This document shows positions 1 to 7,214 of a DNA stretch of 64,000 bases, piece by piece. This DNA is from Acinetobacter sp. ANC 4204 (GTDB lineage: Bacteria > Pseudomonadota > Gammaproteobacteria > Pseudomonadales > Moraxellaceae). The position numbers were made by a program, and so were the translations under genes. The notes beneath the pieces were generated by a model. The model made no database searches, had not been told where the DNA came from, and was given only the letters and a program-made list of their open reading frames with translations. Each line of letters begins with the position of its first letter. Within the stretch, counting starts at the first letter, position 1. The stretch lies in assembly GCF_002135205.1 (NCBI RefSeq), contig NZ_NEFZ01000002.1, positions 682,001 to 746,000 of the forward strand. The letters run 5' to 3'.

Positions 1-365
1 GCTATCAGCGTAGAGGCTTGTCTTATGGTGGGGTGTTGCAATTATCAGGTGCCTTACGGTCACGTATCACATCCAGTTCAGATCGGGATAGCGCTAGTAT
101 CGGCAGCAATATGCCTTATGCAGCGATTCAGCATTTTGGTGGAACCATTAAACACCCTGGTGGAACCAGCTATCAAAAAGGTGCTCGTCTAGCCAGTTTT
201 ACCAATAATAGTTTTACAGGCCCTACATCGGGCGTTACAGGTGCACACGACATCAAGATTCAACCCCGTCCATACATGCCGATGGATGAACATGGATTTT
301 TACAACCTGAAGCTGAAACCGAAATTTTCAAAGACGTCGATTTCTATTGGAAAAAATTCTTCTAA
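1..365 (+). CDS. Phage virion morphogenesis protein (Mu gpG-like), 5' partial
   Basis: This is the C-terminal part of a tail-completion/virion morphogenesis protein of the Mu gpG / P2 gpS family. The frame is open to the window edge (codons from base 3), so the TTG at 18 is probably not the true start. Residues such as LQLSGALRSRI and IQHFGGTIKHPGG match the family pattern of an 'L..SG.L..SI' segment followed by a 'YA.iHQfGG' segment. It lies directly before the protease gene, as G precedes I in Mu. A late-promoter-like repeat separates the two. Confidence 0.7.
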   Translation, partial: YQRRGLSYGGVLQLSGALRSRITSSSDRDSASIGSNMPYAAIQHFGGTIKHPGGTSYQKGARLASFTNNSFTGPTSGVTGAHDIKIQPRPYMPMDEHGFLQPEAETEIFKDVDFYWKKFF

Positions 366-381
366 TTTCCTAAAAATAATC

Positions 382-400
382 GGAAGTCCTTCCGTCTGAT
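382..400 (+). promoter_or_regulatory. Late-promoter-like repeat, copy 1 (before protease gene)
   Basis: The 19-bp sequence GGAAGTCCTTCCGTCTGAT occurs identically at 382, 6213 and 9368, each time in a prophage intergenic gap. Its first 12 bases form a dyad (GGAAG, 2-nt spacer, CTTCC). A TTTAAT at 418-423 could be the -10, which would centre the dyad near -42, a usual class II activator position. In Mu, the activator C drives a late promoter just before gene I, the same place. The repeat is seen; its function is inferred. Confidence 0.6.
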
Positions 401-431
401 CTTTTTATGCAGTTGGTTTTAATCTGACTGC

Positions 432-1529
432 ATGAAAAAGAATCTTCTCGCAGCTTCGTGCTCATTCGACTTATCAAATTTATCAGATCACTTTGTATTG
501 ATACCTGAAGGTGTCTTTCGTAGTGAGATTGATGGACGTCCTTATGATGCGCCTCATTGGGAACTTACCTCTGAACGTGGTCATCAAATGGCTGCGGCTT
601 TGAATCAGCGCAAAATTGACATGGTCATTGATTATGAGCACGCCACTTTAAAATCAAAAACCACGGGTGAACCTGCACCTGCTGCGGGATGGCTGAAATC
701 AGCGGGGTTTACCTATGTTGAAGGAGTTGGATTATGTAGCACTGACTTTGAATGGCTCGATAAAGCAAAAACGCATATAGAAGCCAAAGAATATAAATAT
801 ATTTCCCCAGTCTTTTTGTACACCAAGACGGGCGACATTACGGCTTTAATCAATGTTGCCTTGACCAATACCCCTGCACTCGATCAGCTGCCTGAAGCAA
901 AACTTGCTGCTGCGGCTCAGGAACTTTTTTCCCAAGATTTACCACAACAGGATTCAGAAATGAATGAAGAGTTATTAGAACGCCTGCGCTGGATGTTGAA
1001 TCTGCCTATCTCAGCAACTGCTGAAGACATTATTGCAGAACTTAATAAGCTTACAGCGCAGATTCAAGACACCACTGGTGTTGCTGTGGCCGTCAACAGT
1101 CAGAACTTATTTGATGCAATTGAAGCTATGAAGCAATTGAAAGTTGCCGCCAACAGCTCAAATGCTGTCGATCCAACCCAGTTTGTACCGATGGCTGTTT
1201 ATCAAGAAGCGGTTCAAAAAGCAGGCAATGCAGATGCTGCGGCTAAAGCCAAAGAAATCGACGATTTGATTGTTGCCGCATGTGGTGATGGTCGTTTGAC
1301 TGGAGAAGCAACCATCAACTGGTACAAAGCTCAGGCTGCAACCAACCCTGACTTTGTAAAGACACAGCTTGAATCTTTACCCAAAATTGCGGCATTGACT
1401 CAGCAACAAACCAGTCAGGTGAATTTGGCTGCGAATCATCAGCAGCATCAAGGAAATCAACAAGTCACCGCTGAAACTTTAGCTGTCGGGAATTTAATGG
1501 GTGTTGATTGGAGTGAGAATAAATTATGA
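432..1529 (+). CDS. Mu-like prophage protease I (head maturation)
   Basis: Head maturation protease of the Mu gpI family, 365 aa. It should process the scaffold, and itself, during capsid assembly. Recognisable features are the N-terminal VLIPEGVFRSEIDGRP segment and the core DYEHATLKSKTTGEPAPAAGW (about residues 67-88), close to the family DYEHQT...G.PAPAAGW motif. The C-terminal half (about 177-365) is helical and charged, as expected for the fused scaffold. No Shine-Dalgarno sequence is visible before the ATG at 432. The end overlaps the next gene in an ATGA. Confidence 0.85.
   Translation: MKKNLLAASCSFDLSNLSDHFVLIPEGVFRSEIDGRPYDAPHWELTSERGHQMAAALNQRKIDMVIDYEHATLKSKTTGEPAPAAGWLKSAGFTYVEGVGLCSTDFEWLDKAKTHIEAKEYKYISPVFLYTKTGDITALINVALTNTPALDQLPEAKLAAAAQELFSQDLPQQDSEMNEELLERLRWMLNLPISATAEDIIAELNKLTAQIQDTTGVAVAVNSQNLFDAIEAMKQLKVAANSSNAVDPTQFVPMAVYQEAVQKAGNADAAAKAKEIDDLIVAACGDGRLTGEATINWYKAQAATNPDFVKTQLESLPKIAALTQQQTSQVNLAANHQQHQGNQQVTAETLAVGNLMGVDWSENKL
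960..1529 (+). CDS. Candidate internal-start scaffold (Mu gpZ-like), in frame within protease
   Basis: In Mu the scaffold Z is made from an in-frame internal start within gene I. Here Met177 of the protease (ATG at 960) is preceded by AGGA at 949-952 with a 7-nt spacer, better than anything at the protease start itself. The product would be 189 aa, beginning MNEELLERLRWML, with a coiled, charged composition and a Gln-rich end. Separate expression is inferred from the SD and the Mu precedent. Confidence 0.45.
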   Translation: MNEELLERLRWMLNLPISATAEDIIAELNKLTAQIQDTTGVAVAVNSQNLFDAIEAMKQLKVAANSSNAVDPTQFVPMAVYQEAVQKAGNADAAAKAKEIDDLIVAACGDGRLTGEATINWYKAQAATNPDFVKTQLESLPKIAALTQQQTSQVNLAANHQQHQGNQQVTAETLAVGNLMGVDWSENKL

Positions 1530-1936
1530 GCAGTATCTTAAATCAAGATGAACGTCAAACATCTATGCGGGAAATTGGCCTAATTGGTGTTCCTGTAAAG
1601 GCTGGTGTGATTCTTTTAGCAGGTTTTGCCGCAGCGGTTGATGCAACAGGTTTTGCTGTTCCAGTGACTGCTGCGACAGGACTGACATATTTGGGGCGCT
1701 ACGAAGAAAGCGTGGATAACTCTGCTGGAAGTGATGGTGATGTTTACGTCTTGGTCCGTTATGGCTGTGCCTTTCAATTTGATAACAGTTCAGCAGATCC
1801 AGTAACTCAAGCCTCATTTGGCACGGTGTGTTATTTCGCAGATGGTGAAACAGTAGCTAAGACGGATGCAGGCACTACTTTGTCTACTGCTGGTCGTGTA
1901 GTTGGTATTGATGAAAATGGAGTATGGATCGAATGA
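1526..1936 (+). CDS. Putative capsid decoration protein
   Basis: A 136-aa protein between protease and major head genes, the usual place of a head decoration/stabilisation protein in lambda- and Mu-like phages. It starts in an ATGA overlap with the protease stop, so translation is probably coupled. The sequence is rich in Ala, Val, Gly and Thr with alternating beta-like stretches (VPVKAGVILLAGFAAAV) and ends GRVVGIDENGVWIE, like small beta-barrel DUF2190-type decoration proteins. The role rests on position and composition, not on a firm motif. Confidence 0.5.
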   Translation: MSSILNQDERQTSMREIGLIGVPVKAGVILLAGFAAAVDATGFAVPVTAATGLTYLGRYEESVDNSAGSDGDVYVLVRYGCAFQFDNSSADPVTQASFGTVCYFADGETVAKTDAGTTLSTAGRVVGIDENGVWIE

Positions 1937-2841
1937 ATGTAAATGGCGCAAACTTAAATGCGATTTTCTTGAACTTAAGTAAAGTTTTTAATCAGACTTT
2001 TAATGTTGTTCCTGTCGAATATACCGATATTGCAATGGTTGTTCCAAGCAATGGGGCTTACATTGATTATCGTTGGTTAGCTAATTTCCCTCAAATGAAG
2101 GAATGGGTGGGTAAAAAGCATATTACCAAACTGGCTGAATATGATTACGTCATTCGTAACAAAGACTATGCGGCTACGATTGAAGTCCGTCGTAACGATA
2201 TTGAAGATGACCAGATGGGCATCTACAAACCACAGGCAGAATCGGCAGCCTGGTCAGCCAAACAACATCCCGATGAATTGGTTTTTGAAGCGGCCAATAC
2301 CGTATTTACAGCCAAGTGTTATGACGGCCAGCCAATGGTATCTGGAAGCCATAAAGTTGGGAAATTAACCGTTAGTAATAAAGGAACCAAAAAGCTTTCA
2401 ATTGAAACGCTAGCGAAAGCACAAGCATCATTTGGCGCTGCACGAACTGCTATGCGTAAATTCAAAGATGAATCTGGCCGTCCTTTAAATATCACGCCAA
2501 ACGTATTGCTTGTCCCTGCCGCACTTGAAGATATTGCTAACGCTTTAATGACTGTCGACAAGCTTGAGGATGGAAAACCTAATCCATATAAAGGCACTGC
2601 AAAAGTTAAAGTTTCAGCACGTCTTACAGATGACAACGCTTGGTTCTTATTGGATACCACAAAGCCTGTTAAACCATTTGTTTATCAACAACGTAAAAAG
2701 CCTGTCTTCGTTCAGCAAACCAATATGGAATCACCATCAGTATTTATGGAAGGTGTTTTCCACTTTGGTGCAGAAGCTCGTGGTGCTGGTGGTTACGGAT
2801 TCTGGCAAACCATTTTCGGTTCGACGGGTACTGTGGACTAA
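1933..2841 (+). CDS. Mu-like major head (capsid) protein gpT
   Basis: Major capsid protein of the Mu gpT family, about 302 aa, which forms the icosahedral shell. The pattern NGANLNAIFLNLSKVFNQTF, then WLANFPQMKEWVGKK and IEVRRNDIEDDQMGIYKPQ, is typical of gpT and its relatives. The ATG at 1933 overlaps the upstream stop as ATGA. An ATG three codons earlier (1924) is also possible. The C-terminus (ARGAGGYGFWQTIFGSTG) matches the conserved end of the family. Confidence 0.88.
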   Translation: MNVNGANLNAIFLNLSKVFNQTFNVVPVEYTDIAMVVPSNGAYIDYRWLANFPQMKEWVGKKHITKLAEYDYVIRNKDYAATIEVRRNDIEDDQMGIYKPQAESAAWSAKQHPDELVFEAANTVFTAKCYDGQPMVSGSHKVGKLTVSNKGTKKLSIETLAKAQASFGAARTAMRKFKDESGRPLNITPNVLLVPAALEDIANALMTVDKLEDGKPNPYKGTAKVKVSARLTDDNAWFLLDTTKPVKPFVYQQRKKPVFVQQTNMESPSVFMEGVFHFGAEARGAGGYGFWQTIFGSTGTVD

Positions 2842-2856
2842 TTAGGAGCATAAGCC

Positions 2857-3285
2857 ATGTATGCAACGGTAGAAGCGATGAAGCGAAAATTTGGTGAAAC
2901 CATACTGATTCGGCTAACTGATACTGAACAGCCCTATCAAGGCGTAATCAATATTGAAAAGCTGAATTCAGCGATGCAAGAAGCAAATAGCGAAATTGAT
3001 GCCTATGTGGGGAGTCGCTATCCACTGCCGTTGCAGGTTATCCCACCATTTTTGACTGAGATTGGCTGTAACTTGGCGCGCTATTATGCGGTTACAGGCG
3101 ATTTTTCTGAAAATGATTCAATTAAGAATCGTTATGAATCCTCGATTAAAACCCTCACTAAAATTTCCAAAGGAGAACTCACCCTAGGTAGTTCTCCAGC
3201 TGGAGAATCTAAACCGGTGCAAACCTCTTCTAATAATGTGGTGTTTGCTGTAGGCCGTCGCGATTTTGGTAATAGGGGCTGGTAA
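2857..3285 (+). CDS. Mu gp36-like head-tail protein (DUF1320)
   Basis: A 142-aa protein of the DUF1320/Mu gp36 family, thought to act at the head-tail junction. The N-terminus (YATVEAMKRKFGE) and the central EIDAYVGSRYPLPL and CNLARYYA segments are the family hallmarks. It follows the capsid gene after 15 bases carrying an AGGAG ribosome site. Its final TAA shares one base with the next start codon. Confidence 0.8.
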   Translation: MYATVEAMKRKFGETILIRLTDTEQPYQGVINIEKLNSAMQEANSEIDAYVGSRYPLPLQVIPPFLTEIGCNLARYYAVTGDFSENDSIKNRYESSIKTLTKISKGELTLGSSPAGESKPVQTSSNNVVFAVGRRDFGNRGW

Positions 3286-3887
3286 TGCTGAATTTATCCA
3301 TCATTGAGCAAGCCATTAAGGATGAAATGGCACAGCAAATTCAGGAAAAGAAATGGCCTTGGATGCGTGAAATCTACACCTATGGTGGTCAGTTCGATGA
3401 TGGTATTGATGCCATTATTCGCCACTTTCCTGCGATTTGGGTGACTTTTGATGGGAGTAAAACACCTGTAAAAACCAGCGCAAATAAAACCAAGATGCCG
3501 ATTACTTTTGTGGTTTTGGTAGGCGCTGAGTCTGTTCGTAATGAAGAGTCACAGCGGCACGGTGCGGGTGCTGATATCGGTACGTTCGAGATGTTACATC
3601 ATGTACAACAATTGCTGACTGGCAATGATCTATCCAGCCAGGGGCTAAAAGGCTTAGAACATTTGGAACTGGGGCGAATTAAAACTATTTTTAACACGTC
3701 TAACCGCGGCCAGTCATTAAGTGTACTGGCGCAAGAATTTACCACCTCTTACACCATTACTGCTTCAGATCGTGTCCGTGAAGAAGCTGCTGAAGAGGCA
3801 TGGCTGGAACGTGTCAACATTAATTACCATTTTGACCCGAAGGATTTTGGTGTATTCGAATCTGATCTGGTCGAGCTAAAACGATGA
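3285..3887 (+). CDS. Mu gp37-like protein (DUF1834)
   Basis: A 200-aa member of the DUF1834/Mu gp37 family, a presumed tail terminator or neck protein. Family features are the N-terminal IIEQAIKDEMAQQI helix, the central FPAIWVTFDGS strand and the MLHHVQQLLTGNDL segment with a following GLEHLELGRI. The start codon overlaps the gp36-like stop by one base, pointing to coupled translation. Confidence 0.75.
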   Translation: MLNLSIIEQAIKDEMAQQIQEKKWPWMREIYTYGGQFDDGIDAIIRHFPAIWVTFDGSKTPVKTSANKTKMPITFVVLVGAESVRNEESQRHGAGADIGTFEMLHHVQQLLTGNDLSSQGLKGLEHLELGRIKTIFNTSNRGQSLSVLAQEFTTSYTITASDRVREEAAEEAWLERVNINYHFDPKDFGVFESDLVELKR

Positions 3888-3895
3888 GATAGAAA

Positions 3896-4582
3896 ATGAG
3901 TTTAAATATTCAAGCTGAGGTTAATTTAGATATGACAGTGCGTATTACTGGACGTGATTTGGTTACGGGTGCCTACCTTGCTCAACTCAATGCACTTTTT
4001 GAAGCTGTAGAAAATTTAGGTGGCACGATCAATTATCCAAATCCTACAACACCTGCAACTCCTGATTTTATCAACTGTACATTTGATGGTTATACCCTCA
4101 CTTATACAGGCGGAGTCTTTGACTTCAATGACGGTCATGGTGCTGTTCCTGCATTGGTTGCTCAATTTGATTTAATGCCTCTGAACGTGATTGGTAGCTT
4201 TGCATTTTCTAAGTCTGCTTACGAGTCATTTATGATTTGTATTGATGATGCAACCACACCGCTAGGGATTAAAAATAGTCAGTCTCTATTTATATCCCAG
4301 TCAAATGAAGCATCTGCTACAACAGGTGAAATTCAAATGTTTAAGAATGATGTGTTGGATCAGTCGATTGACATTTCTGCTTTAACAGATTTTCGTTTGA
4401 ATTTACATCGCATTGCTGAGCAACGTGTCTCTGTAAATGTAAAACAGCCAAATTTCCAAGATATTGGTAATCCTACCGCCATGGAGGATTTAAACATTCA
4501 GCGTGGCTGGTTAGCTGTGAAACTAGCTACAGTTAATAGTGCATTTTCGATGAATACTTCGTTTGAAGTTATTGAAGCGTGA
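3896..4582 (+). CDS. Phage structural protein of unknown function
   Basis: An unrecognised 228-aa protein between the gp37-like gene and the sheath N-terminal ORF. Mu has only a small gene (gp38) there. The sequence is beta-rich with many Asn, Thr and aromatic residues, no Cys-pair motifs except isolated Cys, no signal peptide and no membrane helix. It starts MSLNIQAEVNLDMTVRITGRD. It is probably a virion or tail protein because it sits inside the tail operon, 8 bases after the previous stop and 7 before the next start. Confidence 0.6.
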   Translation: MSLNIQAEVNLDMTVRITGRDLVTGAYLAQLNALFEAVENLGGTINYPNPTTPATPDFINCTFDGYTLTYTGGVFDFNDGHGAVPALVAQFDLMPLNVIGSFAFSKSAYESFMICIDDATTPLGIKNSQSLFISQSNEASATTGEIQMFKNDVLDQSIDISALTDFRLNLHRIAEQRVSVNVKQPNFQDIGNPTAMEDLNIQRGWLAVKLATVNSAFSMNTSFEVIEA

Positions 4583-4589
4583 GGTAGGT

Positions 4590-4856
4590 ATGTCTATTCA
4601 AAAAGGAATTAAAACACCTGGTGTTTATACCGATGTCAACATTAACACGCAACGTACTGGCTTAATTGCCAATACACACAAGGTTTTGTTTATCACAAAT
4701 GATGATCAACCTGATGATTCAAGTATGCCAATTTCTATTTACGATAAATCCAAAGCAGATGCTAATTTTGGTGTGAATAGTGAAGCTGGGCGCATGATTA
4801 CAGCTGCAATCAAAACGAACTCACTGGTGGATGTTCAAATTTTGGGAAAGCCATGA
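4590..4856 (+). CDS. Tail sheath N-terminal domain (split sheath, part 1)
   Basis: An 88-aa protein resembling the N-terminal portion of Mu gpL-type sheaths: a start MSIQKGIKTPGVYTDVNIN, a strand KVLFIT, then a 'DANFGVNSEAGRMITAAIKTN' segment like the sheath 'a..lFG.GS.la.M..a...NN' pattern, and VDVQILGKP. An ordinary sheath would continue here, but the frame stops. The next ORF begins in an ATGA overlap at 4853. The start at 4590 has an AGGTAGGT ribosome site. Confidence 0.6.
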   Translation: MSIQKGIKTPGVYTDVNINTQRTGLIANTHKVLFITNDDQPDDSSMPISIYDKSKADANFGVNSEAGRMITAAIKTNSLVDVQILGKP

Positions 4857-5329
4857 GTGGAGATGTAGACGATTGCTCGGCTACTTCCACAAACACGAAA
4901 CCGCAAAATCAAGCTGTAGTGGCGGGAACCTATTCTTTAAGTTTTGAAATTACAGAAGCAGGTGTGACAAGCACGCGCACTGCGACTTATGTCAACACAA
5001 AAACTCGCACACTCGGCATGCTAATGCTTCGTCTGTTGGCTGAAATTGATTTAGGGTCATGGGCATCCATTTCACCGACCTATCAGGAATGTACAGCATT
5101 ATTTACTTTTTCTGATGTCAGCTCTGAAGCGGGTGACCAATCTAAATTTGGCGGTCTAGATGAGACAACAATTAACGGCATTACAACATCAAGACCTATT
5201 GATTTAAAAATTATCCAGACTGTAGATCCAGATGGTGAAGATTTATATGATCTCATTTTTGGGAATGAGTATGTATCTAACACTGTGCATAGTTGTGGTT
5301 ATAGTTTGGTTGCTGGTGAAGTTATCTAA
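4853..5329 (+). CDS. Probable tail sheath middle domain (split sheath, part 2)
   Basis: A 158-aa ORF between the two sheath-like pieces, in a different frame from both. It has a beta-rich stretch (GTYSLSFEITEAGVTSTRTATYV), a helix (TLGMLMLRLLAEIDLG) and an acidic C-terminal half. This could correspond to the inserted beta domain found in the middle of Mu-type sheaths, but similarity is weak and position is the main argument. It overlaps part 1 by ATGA and is separated from part 3 by 17 bases. Confidence 0.45.
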   Translation: MSGDVDDCSATSTNTKPQNQAVVAGTYSLSFEITEAGVTSTRTATYVNTKTRTLGMLMLRLLAEIDLGSWASISPTYQECTALFTFSDVSSEAGDQSKFGGLDETTINGITTSRPIDLKIIQTVDPDGEDLYDLIFGNEYVSNTVHSCGYSLVAGEVI

Positions 5330-5346
5330 AAAGGAAAGAGAACATA

Positions 5347-6147
5347 ATGTCAATTCAAGAACTCATTGCCCCGCTCGGGCATACGATCATCGCATTGTCA
5401 GCTCCACCAGCCGACCTTGCTGAAACAACCGCGTGGATTACGCACTTAAATTCAGTTAGTGATCCGATTAACCAAAAACCTGCAATTTTAGTGATTCCGT
5501 TTTCAGATATTGAAACAGCTGAGACTTATGCCGCTCAAGCAGCTGTCGAAACGTCGTATCGAGTTGTATGTGTTTGCTACCACGGTGCAATCGGTCAAGA
5601 GGCTGAACTTGCGGCAGCCATGGCTGCTGCACTGGCAGATTCAAGTGACCCTGCATTGCCGTTCAATGGGGTTAATTTAGGTGGCATCACTGCTGTTGAA
5701 GATCAATACAAACTCACTTTTGAGCGTGTTGAAGCGGCACTGCGAAATGGTGTTTGTATGATCCAGACGGGTGTGGATGGAAATCCTGAGATTGTCCGTG
5801 CCGTTTCTACGTATCGTATTAACCCAGACTCGGGTGATGAAGATGATTTAATGTTGGATATCAATGGCGCACTTACCATTGACTATACCCGCAAAGTCAT
5901 GCGTACAGCGGCATCGAAAGAGCGTCGTCGTAAAAATACTGCTACATCTCGTCGAAACTTGCGAACTATTTTCATGACTGAAGCATTAAAGCTTGAAAAA
6001 GCGGAAATTCTTGAAAATGTCACAGCTACAGCAGATCAGCTCACTGTTACGCAAGATGATACAGATAAATCTCGTGCGAATGCGACAATTCCAGCGTATT
6101 GGGTGCGCGGTATGCATGTGATTGCAACAACATTAAACGTGTATTGA
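5347..6147 (+). CDS. Tail sheath C-terminal domain (split sheath, part 3)
   Basis: A 266-aa ORF matching the C-terminal half of Mu gpL-like contractile sheaths: an Ala-rich Rossmann-like region (ILVIPFSDIETAETYAAQAA), a conserved 'GVNLGGITAV' turn, then VRAVSTYRINPDSG and DINGALTIDYTRKVMR, which resemble the family 'vRpvTTY...' and 'iRtldYvrr' motifs. It has its own SD (AAGGAAAG, 5332-5339). A terminator follows, so it ends the first late transcription unit. Confidence 0.65.
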   Translation: MSIQELIAPLGHTIIALSAPPADLAETTAWITHLNSVSDPINQKPAILVIPFSDIETAETYAAQAAVETSYRVVCVCYHGAIGQEAELAAAMAAALADSSDPALPFNGVNLGGITAVEDQYKLTFERVEAALRNGVCMIQTGVDGNPEIVRAVSTYRINPDSGDEDDLMLDINGALTIDYTRKVMRTAASKERRRKNTATSRRNLRTIFMTEALKLEKAEILENVTATADQLTVTQDDTDKSRANATIPAYWVRGMHVIATTLNVY

Positions 6148-6175
6148 TCATATATCGCTAGGTTTATCGACCCTA

Positions 6176-6204
6176 AAAAGACTGCATTTTTGCAGTCTTT
6201 TTTA
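6176..6204 (+). terminator. Intrinsic terminator after sheath genes
   Basis: A perfect 11-bp stem (6176-6186 with 6191-6201), a TTTT loop and a trailing T-run. It closes the first late operon just before repeat copy 2. Confidence 0.85.
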
Positions 6205-6212
6205 TTTTAAAT

Positions 6213-6231
6213 GGAAGTCCTTCCGTCTGAT
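6213..6231 (+). promoter_or_regulatory. Late-promoter-like repeat, copy 2 (before tube gene)
   Basis: Identical to the 19-bp copies at 382 and 9368. It lies directly after a strong terminator and 54 bases before the next gene. The best -10 candidate at the spacing used in copies 1 and 3 is a weak AAAAAT at 6251-6256; CTAAAT at 6234-6239 is an alternative. Activator dependence would be consistent with such poor core elements. Confidence 0.6.
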
Positions 6232-6285
6232 ATCTAAATACAAATTGAGAAAAAATAAGCCAACATTTAATTCGAGACTACACAA

Positions 6286-6663
6286 ATGTCTGAAGAAGCA
6301 GTTAGCTTTATTATTTTGAGCGCCAATGGTGATGAATATGACTGTGCATCATTTAGTGCTACAAAAACGACAGGCAATCGTCCAGTCGCGACGATGAACC
6401 GAACGCGTGAAGTGAAGTACAAATCAAAAGGACTTCGCACCTATGCACTCACTGTTGCCGTGGTGATTCCTGATGGTCAGGATCAAATTAATTGGCTTGA
6501 AGTTGAAGATGTTCGTCTCAGCATTGAGTCAGAGACTGGAAACTATCGTGAAACTTATATTGATTTCAATATTCAAACAATCAGCGACTCTTACGATGTT
6601 GCAGGTGAAACACGTCGAAACCTCGAAGGTTTTGCGCTGAGCTATATTTCTGAAAGCCTATAA
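6286..6663 (+). CDS. Putative phage tail tube protein
   Basis: A 125-aa protein directly after the sheath, where Mu-like phages encode the tube subunit (gpM). It is beta-rich (YALTVAVVIPDGQ, ETYIDFNIQTISDSYDVAGETRR) with a C-terminal GFALSYISESL strand, as expected for the tube barrel fold. It does not closely resemble Mu gpM, so the call depends on order and fold-like pattern. It is first in the second late unit, which a repeat element precedes. Confidence 0.55.
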   Translation: MSEEAVSFIILSANGDEYDCASFSATKTTGNRPVATMNRTREVKYKSKGLRTYALTVAVVIPDGQDQINWLEVEDVRLSIESETGNYRETYIDFNIQTISDSYDVAGETRRNLEGFALSYISESL

Positions 6664-6681
6664 TTCATAAGGGAAAACAAC

Positions 6682-6984
6682 ATGTTTCAAGTTGAAGGCA
6701 CACTGCCTGTCGCATTAAAAGCACTCGATGGTCAGACTGAGATTAAGAGCAAAAAAATTGTTATGCGTCAAATGACAGCGATTGAGTATATGCAGTCTCA
6801 GTCAGGCAATGCTGGTCAATATATTGCGATTGCAGATCTTGCAGCCATGACCAAGCTGGTGGATGAAGATGGTAAAGAACATGAAATTACTTACAACATG
6901 TTAGGTCATTCCTCAAAGTCTAATCTTGAATACCTCAATGAAAAGCTGAAAGAACTTGAGGAAAAGGAAAAAGCCGAAGAGTAA
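6682..6984 (+). CDS. Tail assembly chaperone (Mu gp41-like)
   Basis: A 100-aa protein in the position of the tail assembly chaperone (lambda G analogue). It contains MRQMTAIEYMQSQ and ends in a charged Lys/Glu tail (EKLKELEEKEKAEE). Such proteins are usually extended by a programmed frameshift into the next ORF. Here the -1 frame is open from 6960 to 7211, with an A5-G run at 6968-6973 and a strong hairpin downstream (6991-7011). Confidence 0.65.
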   Translation: MFQVEGTLPVALKALDGQTEIKSKKIVMRQMTAIEYMQSQSGNAGQYIAIADLAAMTKLVDEDGKEHEITYNMLGHSSKSNLEYLNEKLKELEEKEKAEE

Positions 6985-6990
6985 CGGAGG

Positions 6991-7011
6991 GAGCGCGGTT
7001 GATCCGCGCTC
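6991..7011 (+). promoter_or_regulatory. GC-rich hairpin at chaperone ORF junction
   Basis: A perfect 8-bp stem (6991-6998 GAGCGCGG with 7004-7011 CCGCGCTC) with a 5-nt loop that holds the TTG start codon of the following ORF. It could stimulate frameshifting at the upstream A-run or modulate initiation at the TTG. No T-run follows, so it is not an intrinsic terminator. Confidence 0.5.
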
Positions 7012-7211
7012 TTCTTTCTATGGGCATCCCATACGATGAAGCCATAAAGCTTCCAACCGATGTGGCAATCGCCATACTCGTAGATGAGCGGCCAAACAAT
7101 ACTCGTCCTAAAACACCCAAAAAACAGCAAAGTCCCAAAACTGAAACTTCAACCACAACGACCACCACCAAAGTTGCAACGAAGCGTAGACACTCCCAAC
7201 CAAAGGCATAA
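6999..7211 (+). CDS. Frameshift partner of tail chaperone, or small separate ORF
   Basis: A 70-aa reading frame between chaperone and tape measure genes. Its first part (LLSMGIPYDEAIKLPTDVA) resembles the second half (T-like domain) of other tail-chaperone frameshift products. The remainder is low complexity (a Thr run, then Lys/Arg). It can be reached either by -1 slippage within 6960-6981 or from the TTG at 6999, which has a strong GGAGGG SD at 6986-6991. The sequence alone does not decide between these. Confidence 0.5.
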   Translation: MIRALLSMGIPYDEAIKLPTDVAIAILVDERPNNTRPKTPKKQQSPKTETSTTTTTTKVATKRRHSQPKA

Positions 7212-7214
7212 GCG

